From Acidovorax sp. NCPPB 4044 (GTDB lineage Bacteria; Pseudomonadota; Gammaproteobacteria; Burkholderiales; Burkholderiaceae_C): a DNA stretch of 64,000 nt. Shown piece by piece: positions 53,774-63,837 of this stretch. Positions within the stretch are counted from its first letter, which is position 1; each line of letters opens with the position of its first letter. The position numbers were made by a program, and so were the translations under genes. The notes under the pieces were generated by a model. That model saw only the letters and a list, made by a program, of their open reading frames with translations. It ran no database searches and was not told where the DNA came from. The DNA is taken from positions 4,122,001 through 4,186,000 of the forward strand of contig NZ_JAMCOS010000001.1 in assembly GCF_028069655.1 (NCBI RefSeq), in the 5' to 3' direction.

Positions 53774-54709
53774 ATGCCATCCAGCACCCATCCTCGCAGC
53801 TACGACGCCACCCCATCGCGCAAGGTCGCCTTCCTGGGTCTGGGCGTCATGGGCTATCCCATGGCCGGTCATCTGGCGCTCGCCGGCCACCAGGTCACCG
53901 TCTACAACCGGACCGCTACAAAATCCATAGCATGGTGTGAAGAATTCTCGGCGGCATCAGGCATAAAACATGCCCCGACTCCGCGCGACGCGGCCCAGGG
54001 AGCAGAGATCGTGTTCTGCTGCGTGGGCAATGACGACGATTTGCGCTCCGTGGTGCTGGGCGCGGATGGCGCCTTCGCCGGGATGCAGCCGGGCACGGTC
54101 TTTGTCGACCACACCACGGCGTCCGCCGAAGTCGCACGTGAACTCGATCAGGCTGCGCGCACGCTCGGCCTGCGTTTCATCGATGCCCCGGTGTCGGGCG
54201 GGCAGGCTGGAGCGCAGAACGGGCAACTCACGGTCATGTGCGGCGGCGAAGCAGAGGCCTTCGACGGCGTGCGGTCTGTGGCGATGGCGTTTTCGCGCGC
54301 ATTCACGCGTGTCGGCGACAGCGGTGCCGGCCAACTCGCCAAGATGGTCAATCAGATCTGCATTGCCGGCGTGGTGCAGGGGCTGTCGGAAGCCATCGCC
54401 TTCGGCCAGCATGCCGGGCTGGACATGCCGCTGGTGCTCGACGTGATCGGCAAAGGAGCGGCACAGAGCTGGCAAATGGACAATCGCGGCAAGACCATGG
54501 TGGAGGGCCGTTTCGACTTCGGCTTCGCCGTGGACTGGATGCGCAAGGACCTGGGCCTGGTGCTGGATGAAGCCCATCGCAACGGCGCGCGGCTGCCATT
54601 GACTGCACTGGTAGACCAGTTCTATGCCGATGTGCAGCAGGCCGGCGGCAAGCGCTGGGACACCTCGAGTCTCATCACGCGCCTGGCACCCAAAAAGCAA
54701 GGCAGCTGA
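53774..54709 (+). CDS. 3-hydroxyisobutyrate dehydrogenase-family oxidoreductase
   Basis: 311 residues. The N-terminal Rossmann domain begins KVAFLGLGVMGYPMAGHLALAGHQVTVYNRT, the NAD(P) fingerprint of the beta-hydroxyacid dehydrogenases. DAPVSGGQAGAQNGQLTVMCGG is the family substrate-loop, and GQLAKMVNQICIAGVVQGLSEA contains the catalytic Lys. Related enzymes oxidise 3-hydroxyisobutyrate, tartronate semialdehyde or glyoxylate; the substrate here is not decided by sequence. Confidence 0.92.
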   Translation: MPSSTHPRSYDATPSRKVAFLGLGVMGYPMAGHLALAGHQVTVYNRTATKSIAWCEEFSAASGIKHAPTPRDAAQGAEIVFCCVGNDDDLRSVVLGADGAFAGMQPGTVFVDHTTASAEVARELDQAARTLGLRFIDAPVSGGQAGAQNGQLTVMCGGEAEAFDGVRSVAMAFSRAFTRVGDSGAGQLAKMVNQICIAGVVQGLSEAIAFGQHAGLDMPLVLDVIGKGAAQSWQMDNRGKTMVEGRFDFGFAVDWMRKDLGLVLDEAHRNGARLPLTALVDQFYADVQQAGGKRWDTSSLITRLAPKKQGS

Positions 54710-54772
54710 ACCAGAAGGCCCCAGTCACCTTATCGGTTGCAGGGGCCCGGCCAGGTCCGGTGCCTGTTCAGC

Positions 54773-55444
54773 TCAGCGTGGCTGGGTGGTTGCCGGATCG
54801 GACGTGACGGGAGCCGGACGCGAAGGTTGCCGTGCAAAACCCCGCTCCAGTTCTTCCTGCGAAATGATCTCGAACACGCGCACCACCTTGCGCACGTCGT
54901 TCACGCCACGCGCGATGTCGGTGGCGCGATCAGCTTCACGCTGGGTGACACGGCCCAGCAGATAGACGGTGTTGCGCTCCGTCACCACCTTGAAAGCCGT
55001 TGCGAACAGATCCTTGGCATCCACGAGGCTCGCACGCACCTTGCCGGTGATGAGCGTGTCGTTGGAGCGCTGCGTGAACGTGGTGGCCGACATCACCGCC
55101 AGATCATTCACCACCGAACGCACGTTCTCGACGGCCAGCACCGCCTGCTCCACGCGTTCCTTGTCCTGCTGCGAAGGCACCTCGCCGGTCAGCAGGACCT
55201 GCCGGTTGTAACTCGTGATGTTCACGTGGACCCGGTCTCCGAACGTATCGCGGAGCCGATTGCCTGCGCGCAATTCGATGCCTTCGTCTTCCACCTGCGT
55301 TCCGGTGGTGCGGCGATCGGCGGCCATCAGCGTACCCATCGCGGCACCGCCGAGCACCAGGGGAGCGCACGCGGACAGCACGGTTCCGAGCGCCACGGCG
55401 GCCAGTACGGCGCCGGCAGTACGGGTCATCTTCTGAAGAGTCAT
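54773..55444 (-). CDS. BON-domain outer-membrane lipoprotein (DolP/YraP-like)
   Basis: 223 residues. The lipobox LSAC (Cys about 26) ends a signal peptide, so the protein is lipidated, probably in the outer membrane. Two BON domains follow: INRLRDTFGDRVHVNITSYN-type with VLLTGEVPSQQDKERVEQAVLAVENVRSVVNDL, then VYLLGRVTQREADRATDIARGVNDVRKVVRVFE. The YraP/DolP family supports outer-membrane integrity. The start overlaps the stop of the preceding SIS gene; the order matches the E. coli yraN-diaA-yraP neighbourhood. Confidence 0.93.
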   Translation of the reverse strand: MTLQKMTRTAGAVLAAVALGTVLSACAPLVLGGAAMGTLMAADRRTTGTQVEDEGIELRAGNRLRDTFGDRVHVNITSYNRQVLLTGEVPSQQDKERVEQAVLAVENVRSVVNDLAVMSATTFTQRSNDTLITGKVRASLVDAKDLFATAFKVVTERNTVYLLGRVTQREADRATDIARGVNDVRKVVRVFEIISQEELERGFARQPSRPAPVTSDPATTQPR

Positions 55445-56043
55445 AGCGGTATCTCCTGTTCACCAAGTAATTGGGCGTCTACCCCATCGCACAGGCAGTG
55501 AAGCACCAGTGCGTGGACCTCTCGGACCCGGGCTGCGCGATCGTGCGGAACGCTGATCAGCACATCGGTTTCGCGCAGCAGTCCGGCCAACGCGCCGCCA
55601 GCACGACCGGTCAAGGCGATCACGGTCATGTCCCGCTCGTGGGCCGCCTGCGCGGCATCGATCAGGGCCGTGTCGGTGCCCGCACTGCCATCCGTCACGG
55701 CCAGCAGCACATCGCCCGCTTGCCCCAGCGCACGCACCTGCCGGGCAAGCACCTGTGCATCCCCTCCCGGAACGCCTGGAGACGCCCAGAGAGCATCGGG
55801 CTCCAAGGCGACCGCAGCCAGTTCCGGGCGATCGCGCTCGAACCCTGCCACGCAGAGTGCAGCAAACTGGCGCGCCTGTGCCGACGCGGCGCCGCTGCCG
55901 CAGGCCAGCACCTTGGCGCCACTGGTGACGCACGCCAGAATGGCCTGAACGGCCAATCCGATGGGTTGGCTGAGGAGTTGCGCGGCCTGGTACTTAAGAT
56001 CCGCGCTGTCGATGAAATGCTGTTGGATGCGTTGCTCGAGCAT
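55441..56043 (-). CDS. SIS-domain protein, DiaA/GmhA-like
   Basis: 200 residues. One sugar-isomerase fold domain: QHFIDSADLKYQAAQLLSQPIG, then VLACGSGAASAQARQFAALCVAGFERDRPELAAVAL, where GmhA has GNGGSAADAQH. Key Asn and His residues of phosphoheptose isomerase are not conserved (CGSGAASAQAR), so heptose isomerase activity is doubtful. A DiaA-like, DnaA-binding regulatory role fits better. It is in the same strand context as yraN, with the BON lipoprotein gene overlapping its end. Confidence 0.85.
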   Translation of the reverse strand: MLEQRIQQHFIDSADLKYQAAQLLSQPIGLAVQAILACVTSGAKVLACGSGAASAQARQFAALCVAGFERDRPELAAVALEPDALWASPGVPGGDAQVLARQVRALGQAGDVLLAVTDGSAGTDTALIDAAQAAHERDMTVIALTGRAGGALAGLLRETDVLISVPHDRAARVREVHALVLHCLCDGVDAQLLGEQEIPL

Positions 56044-56179
56044 GGACCGCCGATGATACCTGCCGGGTGTTATCGCTTTTGTAGCAAAGGGTTGGCCTCC
56101 GGCGCCGATGTGCAAGGAAATGGACAGGCCTGATGGCAGCCCGGGTCTTTGGGACCTGTACCCTGCGCGTGGCGCCCTT

Positions 56180-56584
56180 CTACTCCGCGTCGAACGCCGC
56201 TTTCAACCATTGGGCCCCATTGGCATCAACGAGCACGGCATCGAACCTGCACGGAGGTGGCGAAGGCCAGCGCGTGAGGTAATGCCGTGCGGCAAATACG
56301 ATGCGCCGCTGCTTGGTGACACCGATACTGGCGGCCGCCCCGCCGAAGGTTCTGCTGGCCCGCCGTCGCACTTCGACGAACACCAGCGTTCCGTCCCGGT
56401 CGCGCAGGATCAGATCGATCTCGCCGCCGCCACGGCCCGGCGTTCGATAATTGCGCGCCAAGAGCTTCAGCCCGGCGGCCTGCAGATGCGCCAGGGCCAT
56501 ATCTTCTGCCACCATGCCCACGGCGCGTGTCGTTGTTTGTGTTGCCGAGCCGGTGCTGGCCGGTCTTTTCCCAAGGATTCCCAT
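56180..56584 (-). CDS. yraN: YraN/UPF0102 family putative nuclease-fold protein
   Basis: 134 residues. The restriction-endonuclease-like fold motif is present: AEDMALAHLQAAGLKLLARNYRTPGRGGGEIDLILRDRDGTLVFVEVRRRAS, with the Glu-Asp and Glu-x-Arg/Lys pair in place. It follows Holliday-junction resolvase-like organisation, but function is not proven. The ATG (56584) abuts the start of rsmI, which is transcribed the other way. Confidence 0.93.
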   Translation of the reverse strand: MGILGKRPASTGSATQTTTRAVGMVAEDMALAHLQAAGLKLLARNYRTPGRGGGEIDLILRDRDGTLVFVEVRRRASRTFGGAAASIGVTKQRRIVFAARHYLTRWPSPPPCRFDAVLVDANGAQWLKAAFDAE

Positions 56585-57537
56585 TGAGCGCCTCTTTCGC
56601 AACCGCCTTGTCCGCTGCACGCGATGCAGCCGCAGCGCAGCATTATCCGCAGGGTGCGCTGTACGTGGTGGCAACGCCGATCGGCAATCTGGCCGACATC
56701 ACACTGCGCGCGCTGCATGTCCTGCAGTTGGCAGATGCCATCGCTTGCGAAGATACACGGCATACACAGGCCCTGCTTCGGGCGTATGGCATCGACAAAT
56801 CTCCACAGCAATGGATGGCGGTCCATCAGCACAATGAAGCGGAGGCAGCACAGAACGTGCTCCAAAGGCTGCAACGCGGTGACCGTGTGGTCTACGTGAG
56901 TGACGCCGGCACGCCTGGGGTCAGCGATCCCGGCGCCCGCTTGGTCTCGGCAGTGCAAGCTGCCGGCTTGCGCGCCTTGCCGCTGCCGGGTGCCAGCAGT
57001 GTTACGGCCGCCATCAGCGTGGCAGGTGCATTGGACAGGAGCTCTGGCGCCAGCGGGCCATTGGCTGGCGGTTTTGTGTTTGCCGGTTTTCTTCCGTCAC
57101 GCGCCACCGAGCGCAATGCCGCAGTACAAGCTTTGGTAGCGGAACCAAGATGTACCGTCCTGCTGGAAGCGCCTCACCGCATCGAAGATCTCGCAGCGGC
57201 ATTGGGCTCTCTTTCGGACCGGCAGGTCACGCTTGCCAGAGAGATCACCAAACAGTTCGAAGAAATCGCCACCATGCCGGCGCATGCCTTGGCTGGCTGG
57301 CTGGGAGGCGGTGCTTCGCGCTCCCGAGGAGAGTTTGTGATCGTGGTGCACCCGGCACCTCAACCGGCAGGAGAGGAGGCCCCTCTGACTGAAACAGAAC
57401 TGCGCATGCTGCGCTTGCTCATTGCAGAAATGCCACTGAAAACGGCGGTACGCCTGGCTGCCGAGTTGACCGGTGCCCCACGCAATGCGCTCTACGAGGC
57501 CGCGCTGACTTTGAAGAACGGGCCTGAGCCCGATTGA
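56584..57537 (+). CDS. rsmI: 16S rRNA 2'-O-methyltransferase (C1402)
   Basis: 317 residues from TTG 56584; a GTG at 56527 would overlap yraN. RsmI methylates the ribose of C1402 in 16S rRNA using SAM. Motifs of the tetrapyrrole-methylase fold are intact: LYVVATPIGNLADITLRAL, AIACEDTRHTQALLRAYGI, VYVSDAGTPGVSDPGARLV and PGASSVTAAISVAG. LTLAREITKQFEE-like VTLAREITKQFEEI is also typical. No ATG start is available in the conserved region, so the alternative start is required. Confidence 0.95.
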   Translation: MSASFATALSAARDAAAAQHYPQGALYVVATPIGNLADITLRALHVLQLADAIACEDTRHTQALLRAYGIDKSPQQWMAVHQHNEAEAAQNVLQRLQRGDRVVYVSDAGTPGVSDPGARLVSAVQAAGLRALPLPGASSVTAAISVAGALDRSSGASGPLAGGFVFAGFLPSRATERNAAVQALVAEPRCTVLLEAPHRIEDLAAALGSLSDRQVTLAREITKQFEEIATMPAHALAGWLGGGASRSRGEFVIVVHPAPQPAGEEAPLTETELRMLRLLIAEMPLKTAVRLAAELTGAPRNALYEAALTLKNGPEPD

Positions 57538-57614
57538 TCAGACGAGTTCAGTACCGTGGCAAAGCGGCGGCAAGCCTATGCAATAACCGCCTGGTGCGAT
57601 CCACCCTTAACGCT

Positions 57615-58865
57615 TCAGGACCGGACCGTATAAGCGAGCCCTGCGGCGACGCCGCCGAACAGATCGCCTTCAAGCTGAGGAATGCCAGGAAACTCCTTGG
57701 CCAACACATCGCGCAAAGGCCGCAGCGCGGACGATCCACCCGTCAAATACAAAGCATCCACGCCCCTCGAACCCAGGTCGGCGTCGAGCAAACAGCCCCG
57801 CGCGCATCGCACGATGTCCTGCAAGGGAGTCTGCAGATCGTCTGCCAGCGCTTCAGGACCAACGCTTGCCTGTAGATCCTTTTCGAGCCAGTCCAATGCG
57901 AGCACCGCCTGCACGCTGCGGCTGGAAACCTCGATCTTTGCCTGCTCCACGCTCTCCGCCAGCCGATGGCCCCACCGCTCCGTAAGTACCGTCATCAGAC
58001 GCTCATGCAAGCCTGGATCGCGATAGTTGGATCTCAGCTCGCGGGCTTCCGCCAACGACTTCGGCGTGTACAGCCACTGGATCAGGTGCCAAGTGGAAAG
58101 GTCGAAAAACACGCGACTTGGCACCTCCCGCCCCGATGGTCCATGGTGCCCCAAACCCAGCAAAGGCATGACATGTGCACGGCTCAAGCGCTGATCGAAA
58201 TCTGTGCCGCCCAAATGGATACCCGCCGTGGCCAGGATGTCAGAGCTACGATCGGCTTTCTTTGCGCGCTCCGGCCCCAACCGGACAACCGTGAAATCAG
58301 AGGTTCCCCCTCCGATATCAACGACAAGCACTCGAGTTTCACGATCCACGCGTTGCTCGTAATCCAAAGCAGCAGCGATTGGCTCCAGCTGGAACGCTAT
58401 ATCCCGAAAACCCGCATCTTCCGCAGCTTTGCGCAACGCATCTTCGGCCAAAGCGTCGCGCTGAGGATTGCCGTCAACGAAATGAACCGGTCGCCCGAGC
58501 ACTACTCTGGCGGGTTCGCTCCCCACTACCGCCCGAGCTCGATCGGACAGCAGCTTCAAAAACAGGGCAATGACCTCTTGGTAACTCATCAGAGTCCCGT
58601 GGACCGCAGTTTTCTCTTGAAGCAAAGCGCTTCCCAACAAGCTTTTCAACGACCGCATCAAACGCCCTTCCGTCCCCGACAGGTAATGGGCAATGGCCTC
58701 CCGCCCTGCGTGGGTGCGCCCGTCTTCTGCATTGAAGAACAGAGCGGTCGGCAACGTGGAAAAGGATCCTTCCACTGGAATCATCTGAGCCTTACCCTCA
58801 AGCTGTCTCACAGCCATTGCTGAATTGGAGGTGCCGAAATCGATGCCGAGCGTCAGAAGACTCAT
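57615..58865 (-). CDS. Hsp70-like ATPase (YegD-type), no peptide-binding domain
   Basis: 416 residues. Actin-like ATPase fold motifs: LTLGIDFGTSNSAMAV (phosphate 1), RVLVVDIGGGTSDFTVV (phosphate 2) and LYLTGGSSALRPLRDVL (adenosine). The C-terminal beta-sandwich and lid of DnaK are absent. YegD-like proteins share this architecture. No DnaJ or GrpE gene is nearby. It is convergent with rsmI. The first codons MSLLTLGIDFGTSNSA fit the usual start. Confidence 0.92.
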   Translation of the reverse strand: MSLLTLGIDFGTSNSAMAVRQLEGKAQMIPVEGSFSTLPTALFFNAEDGRTHAGREAIAHYLSGTEGRLMRSLKSLLGSALLQEKTAVHGTLMSYQEVIALFLKLLSDRARAVVGSEPARVVLGRPVHFVDGNPQRDALAEDALRKAAEDAGFRDIAFQLEPIAAALDYEQRVDRETRVLVVDIGGGTSDFTVVRLGPERAKKADRSSDILATAGIHLGGTDFDQRLSRAHVMPLLGLGHHGPSGREVPSRVFFDLSTWHLIQWLYTPKSLAEARELRSNYRDPGLHERLMTVLTERWGHRLAESVEQAKIEVSSRSVQAVLALDWLEKDLQASVGPEALADDLQTPLQDIVRCARGCLLDADLGSRGVDALYLTGGSSALRPLRDVLAKEFPGIPQLEGDLFGGVAAGLAYTVRS

Positions 58866-58936
58866 GGAAAAGTGAGCGTTACAGGGAAAAGAGCGTCAAT
58901 TTCGTCCTGCGCGAAGTGCCAACGCTATTACCGAAT

Positions 58937-58971
58937 AAAAACAAAAACGCCCACTAAGAAGTGGGCGTTTT
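58937..58971 (-). terminator. Rho-independent terminator after the initiator tRNA
   Basis: An 11-bp stem with arms AAAACGCCCAC (58944-58954) and GTGGGCGTTTT (58961-58971) and loop TAAGAA. Read on the minus strand the stem is followed by a T-rich stretch, so it would end transcription from the tRNA and ribosomal operon. The symmetrical A/T arms allow it to work both ways. Confidence 0.85.
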
Positions 58972-58993
58972 AAAGTGCGTTTAACACTTGTAT

Positions 58994-59070
<77 letters not shown>

Positions 59071-59088
59071 GCAAGAATGAATTATAAC

Positions 59089-59493
59089 TTACTTTGCAGC
59101 CGCTGCAGAAGAATCCACCGCATTTTCTGCAACTTCCGAACGATCCACGAATTCAACGAAAGCCATAGGTGCGTTGTCGCCCACGCGGAAGCCCATCTTC
59201 AAAATACGCGTGTAACCACCGGGACGGGTCTTGAACAAAGGACCCAGCACGTTGAAAAGCTTGGTGACGCTGTCACGGTCACGCAGACGATTGAACGCCA
59301 GACGACGATTCGCAAGCGAATCTTCCTTTGCCAACGTGATCATGGGTTCGATCACGCGGCGCAGTTCCTTCGCCTTGGGAACCGTGGTCTTAATGGCCTC
59401 GTGCTGAATCAACGAGTTCATCATGTTCTGCAGCATCGCAAGGCGATGCGAGCTGGTGCGATTGAGTTTGCGAAGGCCGTGACGATGGCGCAT
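59089..59493 (-). CDS. rplQ: 50S ribosomal protein L17
   Basis: 134 residues. The start [24 protein letters not shown] is the L17 signature. [27 protein letters not shown] and the [28 protein letters not shown] segment follow. The C-terminal tail is Ala-rich. It is the last protein gene of the alpha operon, after rpoA. Confidence 0.98.
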   Translation of the reverse strand: MRHRHGLRKLNRTSSHRLAMLQNMMNSLIQHEAIKTTVPKAKELRRVIEPMITLAKEDSLANRRLAFNRLRDRDSVTKLFNVLGPLFKTRPGGYTRILKMGFRVGDNAPMAFVEFVDRSEVAENAVDSSAAAAK

Positions 59494-59597
59494 GGTGCTT
59501 TCCTTTTGATAATTTAATCGGACAGCCGTGCAAGGTACTGCCCGAAGCACTGACCCTGAGAAGGGCCACTATGAATCGAAGGTTCAAAAACCAACGA

Positions 59598-60590
59598 TTA
59601 ACGCTTGTCCAAGCCCGCGGGCGGCCAATTCTCGAGCTTCATGCCCAAGGTCAGACCGCGAGAGGCAAGAACTTCCTTGATCTCGTTGAGCGACTTCCGT
59701 CCCAGATTCGGGGTCTTCAGCAACTCGTTTTCAGTGCGCTGGATCAGGTCACCGATGTAATAGATGTTCTCTGCCTTGAGACAGTTCGCCGACCGGACGG
59801 TAAGCTCAAGCTCATCCACCGGGCGTAGGAGGATCGGATCAAATGTTGCACTGCCGCGTGGACCGGCCGGCGCATCGAAAGCAGCAAGTTCGCCGCCTTC
59901 AAGTTGCGCGAAAACAGCCAGTTGCTCAACCAAGATCTTGGCCGACGCACGCACCGCATCTTCTGCAGTGATTGCACCGTTGGTCTCGATCTCGACAACG
60001 AGCTTGTCCAAATCCGTGCGCTGCTCGACACGAGCACTCTCTACGGTGTAGCTCACACGCTTCACAGGAGAGAAGGAAGCATCCAGAACAATGCGACCAA
60101 TCGACTTCGTCGATTCATCCGCATAACGGCGAAGATTGCCTGGCACATAGCCGCGGCCCTTCTCCACCTTGATCTGCATGTCCAGCTTACCGCCTTGCGA
60201 CAGATGGGCAATCACATGATCCGGATTGACGATCTCGACATCATGGGGTGTTTGGATGTCACGGGCAGTGACGACTCCTTCACCATCCTTACGCAGACTC
60301 AGGGTAACCTCGTCGCGATTGTGGAGCTTGAACACAACCCCTTTGAGATTCAAAAGAATGTTCACAACATCCTCTTGAACACCATCGATAGACGAGTACT
60401 CATGGAGCACCCCAGCGATCGTGACTTCCGTTGCTGCGTAACCCACCATGGACGACAGCAGTACACGCCGGATAGCATTGCCAAGCGTATGCCCGTAGCC
60501 GCGCTCGAAGGGCTCCAGCGCTACTTTTGCGCGGTTGTGGCCCAGCTGCTCGACGTTGATCGTCTTGGGTTTCAGCAAATTGGTTTGCAT
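59598..60590 (-). CDS. rpoA: RNA polymerase alpha subunit
   Basis: 330 residues. The N-terminal assembly domain reads [27 protein letters not shown], and the C-terminal domain (alphaCTD) has [24 protein letters not shown] sequence with [22 protein letters not shown], the DNA and activator contact region. Length is normal. Spacing to rpsD is 111 bases with a hairpin between. Confidence 0.99.
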   Translation of the reverse strand: MQTNLLKPKTINVEQLGHNRAKVALEPFERGYGHTLGNAIRRVLLSSMVGYAATEVTIAGVLHEYSSIDGVQEDVVNILLNLKGVVFKLHNRDEVTLSLRKDGEGVVTARDIQTPHDVEIVNPDHVIAHLSQGGKLDMQIKVEKGRGYVPGNLRRYADESTKSIGRIVLDASFSPVKRVSYTVESARVEQRTDLDKLVVEIETNGAITAEDAVRASAKILVEQLAVFAQLEGGELAAFDAPAGPRGSATFDPILLRPVDELELTVRSANCLKAENIYYIGDLIQRTENELLKTPNLGRKSLNEIKEVLASRGLTLGMKLENWPPAGLDKR

Positions 60591-60644
60591 TCAGACTTCC
60601 TCTCAATACCCCCAGCTCGTTACACCGGTAAGGCTGGCGAAGCA

Positions 60645-60672
60645 CCTATACCGCGATGCCTCGCGGTATAGG
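60645..60672. repeat. Perfect hairpin between rpsD and rpoA
   Basis: Arms CCTATACCGCG (60645-60655) and CGCGGTATAGG (60662-60672) pair fully, 11 bp, with a six-base loop. No T-run follows on the minus strand, so it is not a classical terminator. It may attenuate, stabilise or process the alpha operon transcript. Confidence 0.6.
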
Positions 60673-60701
60673 AAACAATTGCTATTGGTGAACGACCAGA
60701 T

Positions 60702-61325
60702 TTAGCGCGAGTACAACTCAACGATCAGGGATTCGTTGATGTCCGCACCGAATTCATCGCGATCAGGAACCTTCTTGAAGGTGCCTTCTGCCTTGTCGGC
60801 ATTCACTTCAACCCAAGCGGGCATGCCGACTTGCTGGGCCAGTTGAAGCGCTTCTGCGATACGGGCTTGCTTCTTTGACTTTTCACGCACCGCAACGATG
60901 TCACCAGGCTTTACCAAGTAGGAAGCAATGTTGACAGATTGCCCATTGACAGTGATAGCCTTGTGAGACACCAACTGCCGAGCTTCCGCGCGAGTCGAGC
61001 CGAAGCCCATGCGATACACAACGTTGTCCAGACGAGATTCAAGCAAAGACAGCAGATTGGCACCCGTGTTGCCCTTACGGCCATCAGCGGTTTCGAAATA
61101 CCGACGGAATTGCTTCTCAAGCACACCGTACATGCGCTTGACCTTTTGCTTTTCACGCAATTGCAGGCCGTAGTCAGACGTACGGGCGCCTGACGTGCGG
61201 CCATGCTGACCAGGCTTGGAGTCAAATTTGGCCTTGTCCGCGATCGAACGACGAGCGCTCTTCAGGAACAGGTCCGTGCCTTCACGGCGAGAGAGTTTGG
61301 CCTTGGGGCCGAGATAACGTGCCAC
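60702..61325 (-). CDS. rpsD: 30S ribosomal protein S4
   Basis: 207 residues with a GTG start. The protein begins [23 protein letters not shown]. The S4 RNA-binding domain is at about residues 97-160: [47 protein letters not shown]4 is a primary 16S rRNA binder and, in many bacteria, the autoregulator of the alpha operon. Confidence 0.99.
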   Translation of the reverse strand: MARYLGPKAKLSRREGTDLFLKSARRSIADKAKFDSKPGQHGRTSGARTSDYGLQLREKQKVKRMYGVLEKQFRRYFETADGRKGNTGANLLSLLESRLDNVVYRMGFGSTRAEARQLVSHKAITVNGQSVNIASYLVKPGDIVAVREKSKKQARIAEALQLAQQVGMPAWVEVNADKAEGTFKKVPDRDEFGADINESLIVELYSR

Positions 61326-61425
61326 TTGAGCTTCCTTGAAATGTCATCTACCGCACCGGGCAGCGCGGGAGCCACCCACCATGCTTGATGCATGCAATTG
61401 GGTGGCGGTGGGCTTACGGAAAAAT

Positions 61426-61830
61426 TTAGATGCGACGGCGCTTTTGAGGGCGGCAGCCGTTGTGCGGCACTGGGGTCACATCGGAAATCGAAGTGATCCG
61501 AATGCCAAGGGCACCCAACGCGCGAACAGAAGATTCACGACCTGGACCAGGGCCCTTGATTTCAACGTCAAGGTTCTTGATGCCTTGCTCAATCGCTGCA
61601 CGACCAGCCACTTCGGAGGCAACCTGCGCGGCGAAGGGAGTGGACTTGCGCGAACCCTTGAAACCCTGACCACCGGAAGATGCCCAGGAAAGTGCATTTC
61701 CTTGGCGATCGGTGATGGTGATAATCGTGTTGTTGAACGAGGCGTGCACGTGCGCAATACCGTCGGAGACGTTCTTGCGCACCTTCTTGCGAACACGCTG
61801 CGCTGCGTTATTGGCGGGAGACTTTGCCAT
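61426..61830 (-). CDS. rpsK: 30S ribosomal protein S11
   Basis: 134 residues. It has the S11 core: [51 protein letters not shown] and the end [20 protein letters not shown]. It is 18 bases after rpsM and 100 bases before rpsD. Confidence 0.99.
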   Translation of the reverse strand: MAKSPANNAAQRVRKKVRKNVSDGIAHVHASFNNTIITITDRQGNALSWASSGGQGFKGSRKSTPFAAQVASEVAGRAAIEQGIKNLDVEIKGPGPGRESSVRALGALGIRITSISDVTPVPHNGCRPQKRRRI

Positions 61831-61848
61831 GTTGATCTTTCAATCTGC

Positions 61849-62214
61849 TTATTTCTTGAGCGCTGCGGCACCCTTGCGCGGACCCTTGCGGGTGCGTGCG
61901 TTGGTGCGGGTGCGCTGACCGCGCATCGGCAAACCGCGACGATGGCGGAATCCCCTATAGCAGCCGATGTCCATCAAACGCTTGATGTTCATCGTGGTTT
62001 CGCGGCGCAGATCCCCTTCAATGGTGAACTGAGCGATCTGGTCGCGGATTTTCTCGAGATCGCCATCCGTCAGATCCTTGATCTTCTTGGAGTAAGCGAT
62101 GCCACAGCCTTCGCAGATCTTGCGAGCGCGGGTGCGACCGATGCCATAGATAGCCGTCAGGCCAATTTCAGCATGCTGATGCGGCGGAATGTTGATGCCA
62201 GCGATACGTGCCAT
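61849..62214 (-). CDS. rpsM: 30S ribosomal protein S13
   Basis: 121 residues. Start [30 protein letters not shown], the helix-two-turn-helix [25 protein letters not shown] and the basic tail are canonical. It is followed by rpsK and preceded by rpmJ with a 21-base gap. Confidence 0.99.
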   Translation of the reverse strand: MARIAGINIPPHQHAEIGLTAIYGIGRTRARKICEGCGIAYSKKIKDLTDGDLEKIRDQIAQFTIEGDLRRETTMNIKRLMDIGCYRGFRHRRGLPMRGQRTRTNARTRKGPRKGAAALKK

Positions 62215-62235
62215 TTGCGTCCTCTAAACTTTCAA

Positions 62236-62349
62236 TCAACCTTGGCGCTGCTTATGGCGCATGTCCGTGCAGATAACCCGCACGACACCCTTGCGGCGGA
62301 TGATCTTGCAGTTGCGGCAGATTTTCTTGACCGAAGCCGAAACTCTCAT
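62236..62349 (-). CDS. rpmJ: 50S ribosomal protein L36
   Basis: 37 residues: start [21 protein letters not shown], then the [12 protein letters not shown] end. The zinc-ligand set C-x2-C...C...H of the L36 C+ form is present (Cys11, Cys14, Cys27, His32). The ATG at 62349 is preceded by an AGGAG-type Shine-Dalgarno. The gene is missed by length cutoffs but is unmistakable. Confidence 0.97.
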   Translation of the reverse strand: MRVSASVKKICRNCKIIRRKGVVRVICTDMRHKQRQG

Positions 62350-62491
62350 TTCACTCTCCTAAAACTGTTCCATTCGTTCCGGCCACGCGGAACACACCTA
62401 CGTGCCCGCGATGGTTCGAAGGGCATCGTTAACCGTCACATCTGGAGGCGAACCCACGACTATAGCGCATCCGCCCCCATTCCACCAGACC

Positions 62492-63811
62492 TCAGGTGCC
62501 CGGCGTTGCTTTGAAGTTGGCCTTTTTCAACAGCGATTCGTACTGCTGGGACATCATGTAGTTCTGCACTTGAGCCATGAAATCCATGGTCACCACGACG
62601 ATGATCAACAGTGACGTACCGCCGAAATAGAAAGGCACGTTGTATTTCAGGATCAGGAATTCGGGCAACAAGCAGACGAAAGTGATGTACACCGCGCCAG
62701 CCAAAGTCAACCGCACCAGGATCTTGTCGATATAACGGGCAGTTTGCTCACCCGGGCGAATACCAGGAATGAACGCACCGCTTTTCTTCAAGTTATCTGC
62801 AGTTTCACGACTATTGAAAACCAACGCCGTGTAAAAAAAGCAGAAAAACACAATCGCAGCAGCGTAGAACATCACATAGATGGGTTGACCCGGAGTCAAC
62901 GCTCCAGAGATGTCCCGCAGCCACCGCATCGACTCACCAGCACTGAACCAGTTCACCACGGTCGCAGGCAACAGAATGATTGACGATGCGAAAATGGGAG
63001 GAATCACCCCAGCCATGTTCAGTTTCAGTGGTAGATGCGATGACTGCCCGCCATACACCTTGTTGCCCACCTGTCGACGCGCATAATTCACGAGGATCTT
63101 GCGCTGCCCACGCTCTACGAACACAACGAAATAGGTCACCAGTGCAACCACGATCACGATGAAGATGGCAGCCAATATGCTCATCGCACCTGTGCGGACA
63201 AGCTCCAGCAAACCACCGATCGAACTCGGCAAGCCAGCGGCTATTCCCGAAAAGATCAAAATAGAAATGCCGTTACCCAAACCGCGTTCAGTGATCTGCT
63301 CACCCAACCACATCAGAAACATGGTGCCAGCCGTGAGGCTGATGACAGCAGTAAGGCGAAAACCAAAACCAGGACTCAAGACGAGCCCCGCAGAGCTTTC
63401 CAGCGCTACGGCAATTCCAAAAGATTGAAAAATTGCCAGTCCAAGCGTTCCGTAACGCGTGTATTGGGTAATTTTCCGCCTTCCAGCCTCACCTTCTTTC
63501 TTCAACTGTTCGAACGTGGGGATCACGTAGGTCATCAGTTGCATGATGATCGATGCCGATATGTAAGGCATGATCCCCAAAGCAAATACTGTGAACCGGG
63601 AAAGTGCCCCCCCCGAGAACATATTGAAAAGGTTAAGGATTCCACCCTGCTGGCCACTGAACAGCTGCTGCAACTGGGCAGGATCAATGCCTGGCACCGG
63701 AATGTGCGCTCCGATGCGATAGACGATCAAAGCCAGCAGCAAGAAAACCAGCCGACGACGAAGATCGCCGAATTTTCCGGTTTTTGCAATCGACGCTGCA
63801 CTGGTAGCCAC
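62492..63811 (-). CDS. secY: Preprotein translocase subunit SecY
   Basis: 439 residues from a GTG start, with ten membrane helices. Typical are [22 protein letters not shown], the helix 2 plug region [40 protein letters not shown] and the helix 8-9 loop with [27 protein letters not shown]. It forms the Sec channel with SecE and SecG. It lies upstream of rpmJ with a 142-base gap that contains no infA gene. Confidence 0.99.
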   Translation of the reverse strand: MATSAASIAKTGKFGDLRRRLVFLLLALIVYRIGAHIPVPGIDPAQLQQLFSGQQGGILNLFNMFSGGALSRFTVFALGIMPYISASIIMQLMTYVIPTFEQLKKEGEAGRRKITQYTRYGTLGLAIFQSFGIAVALESSAGLVLSPGFGFRLTAVISLTAGTMFLMWLGEQITERGLGNGISILIFSGIAAGLPSSIGGLLELVRTGAMSILAAIFIVIVVALVTYFVVFVERGQRKILVNYARRQVGNKVYGGQSSHLPLKLNMAGVIPPIFASSIILLPATVVNWFSAGESMRWLRDISGALTPGQPIYVMFYAAAIVFFCFFYTALVFNSRETADNLKKSGAFIPGIRPGEQTARYIDKILVRLTLAGAVYITFVCLLPEFLILKYNVPFYFGGTSLLIIVVVTMDFMAQVQNYMMSQQYESLLKKANFKATPGT

Positions 63812-63837
63812 TGATGCGTTCCTTCTTCAGTCTGCAA

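Noticed and set aside
62350..62491. infA between secY and rpmJ
   Set aside because: No initiation factor 1 frame exists in either strand of the 142-base gap. A TATAGT element (62459-62464, minus) was noted as a possible promoter but has no good -35 partner.
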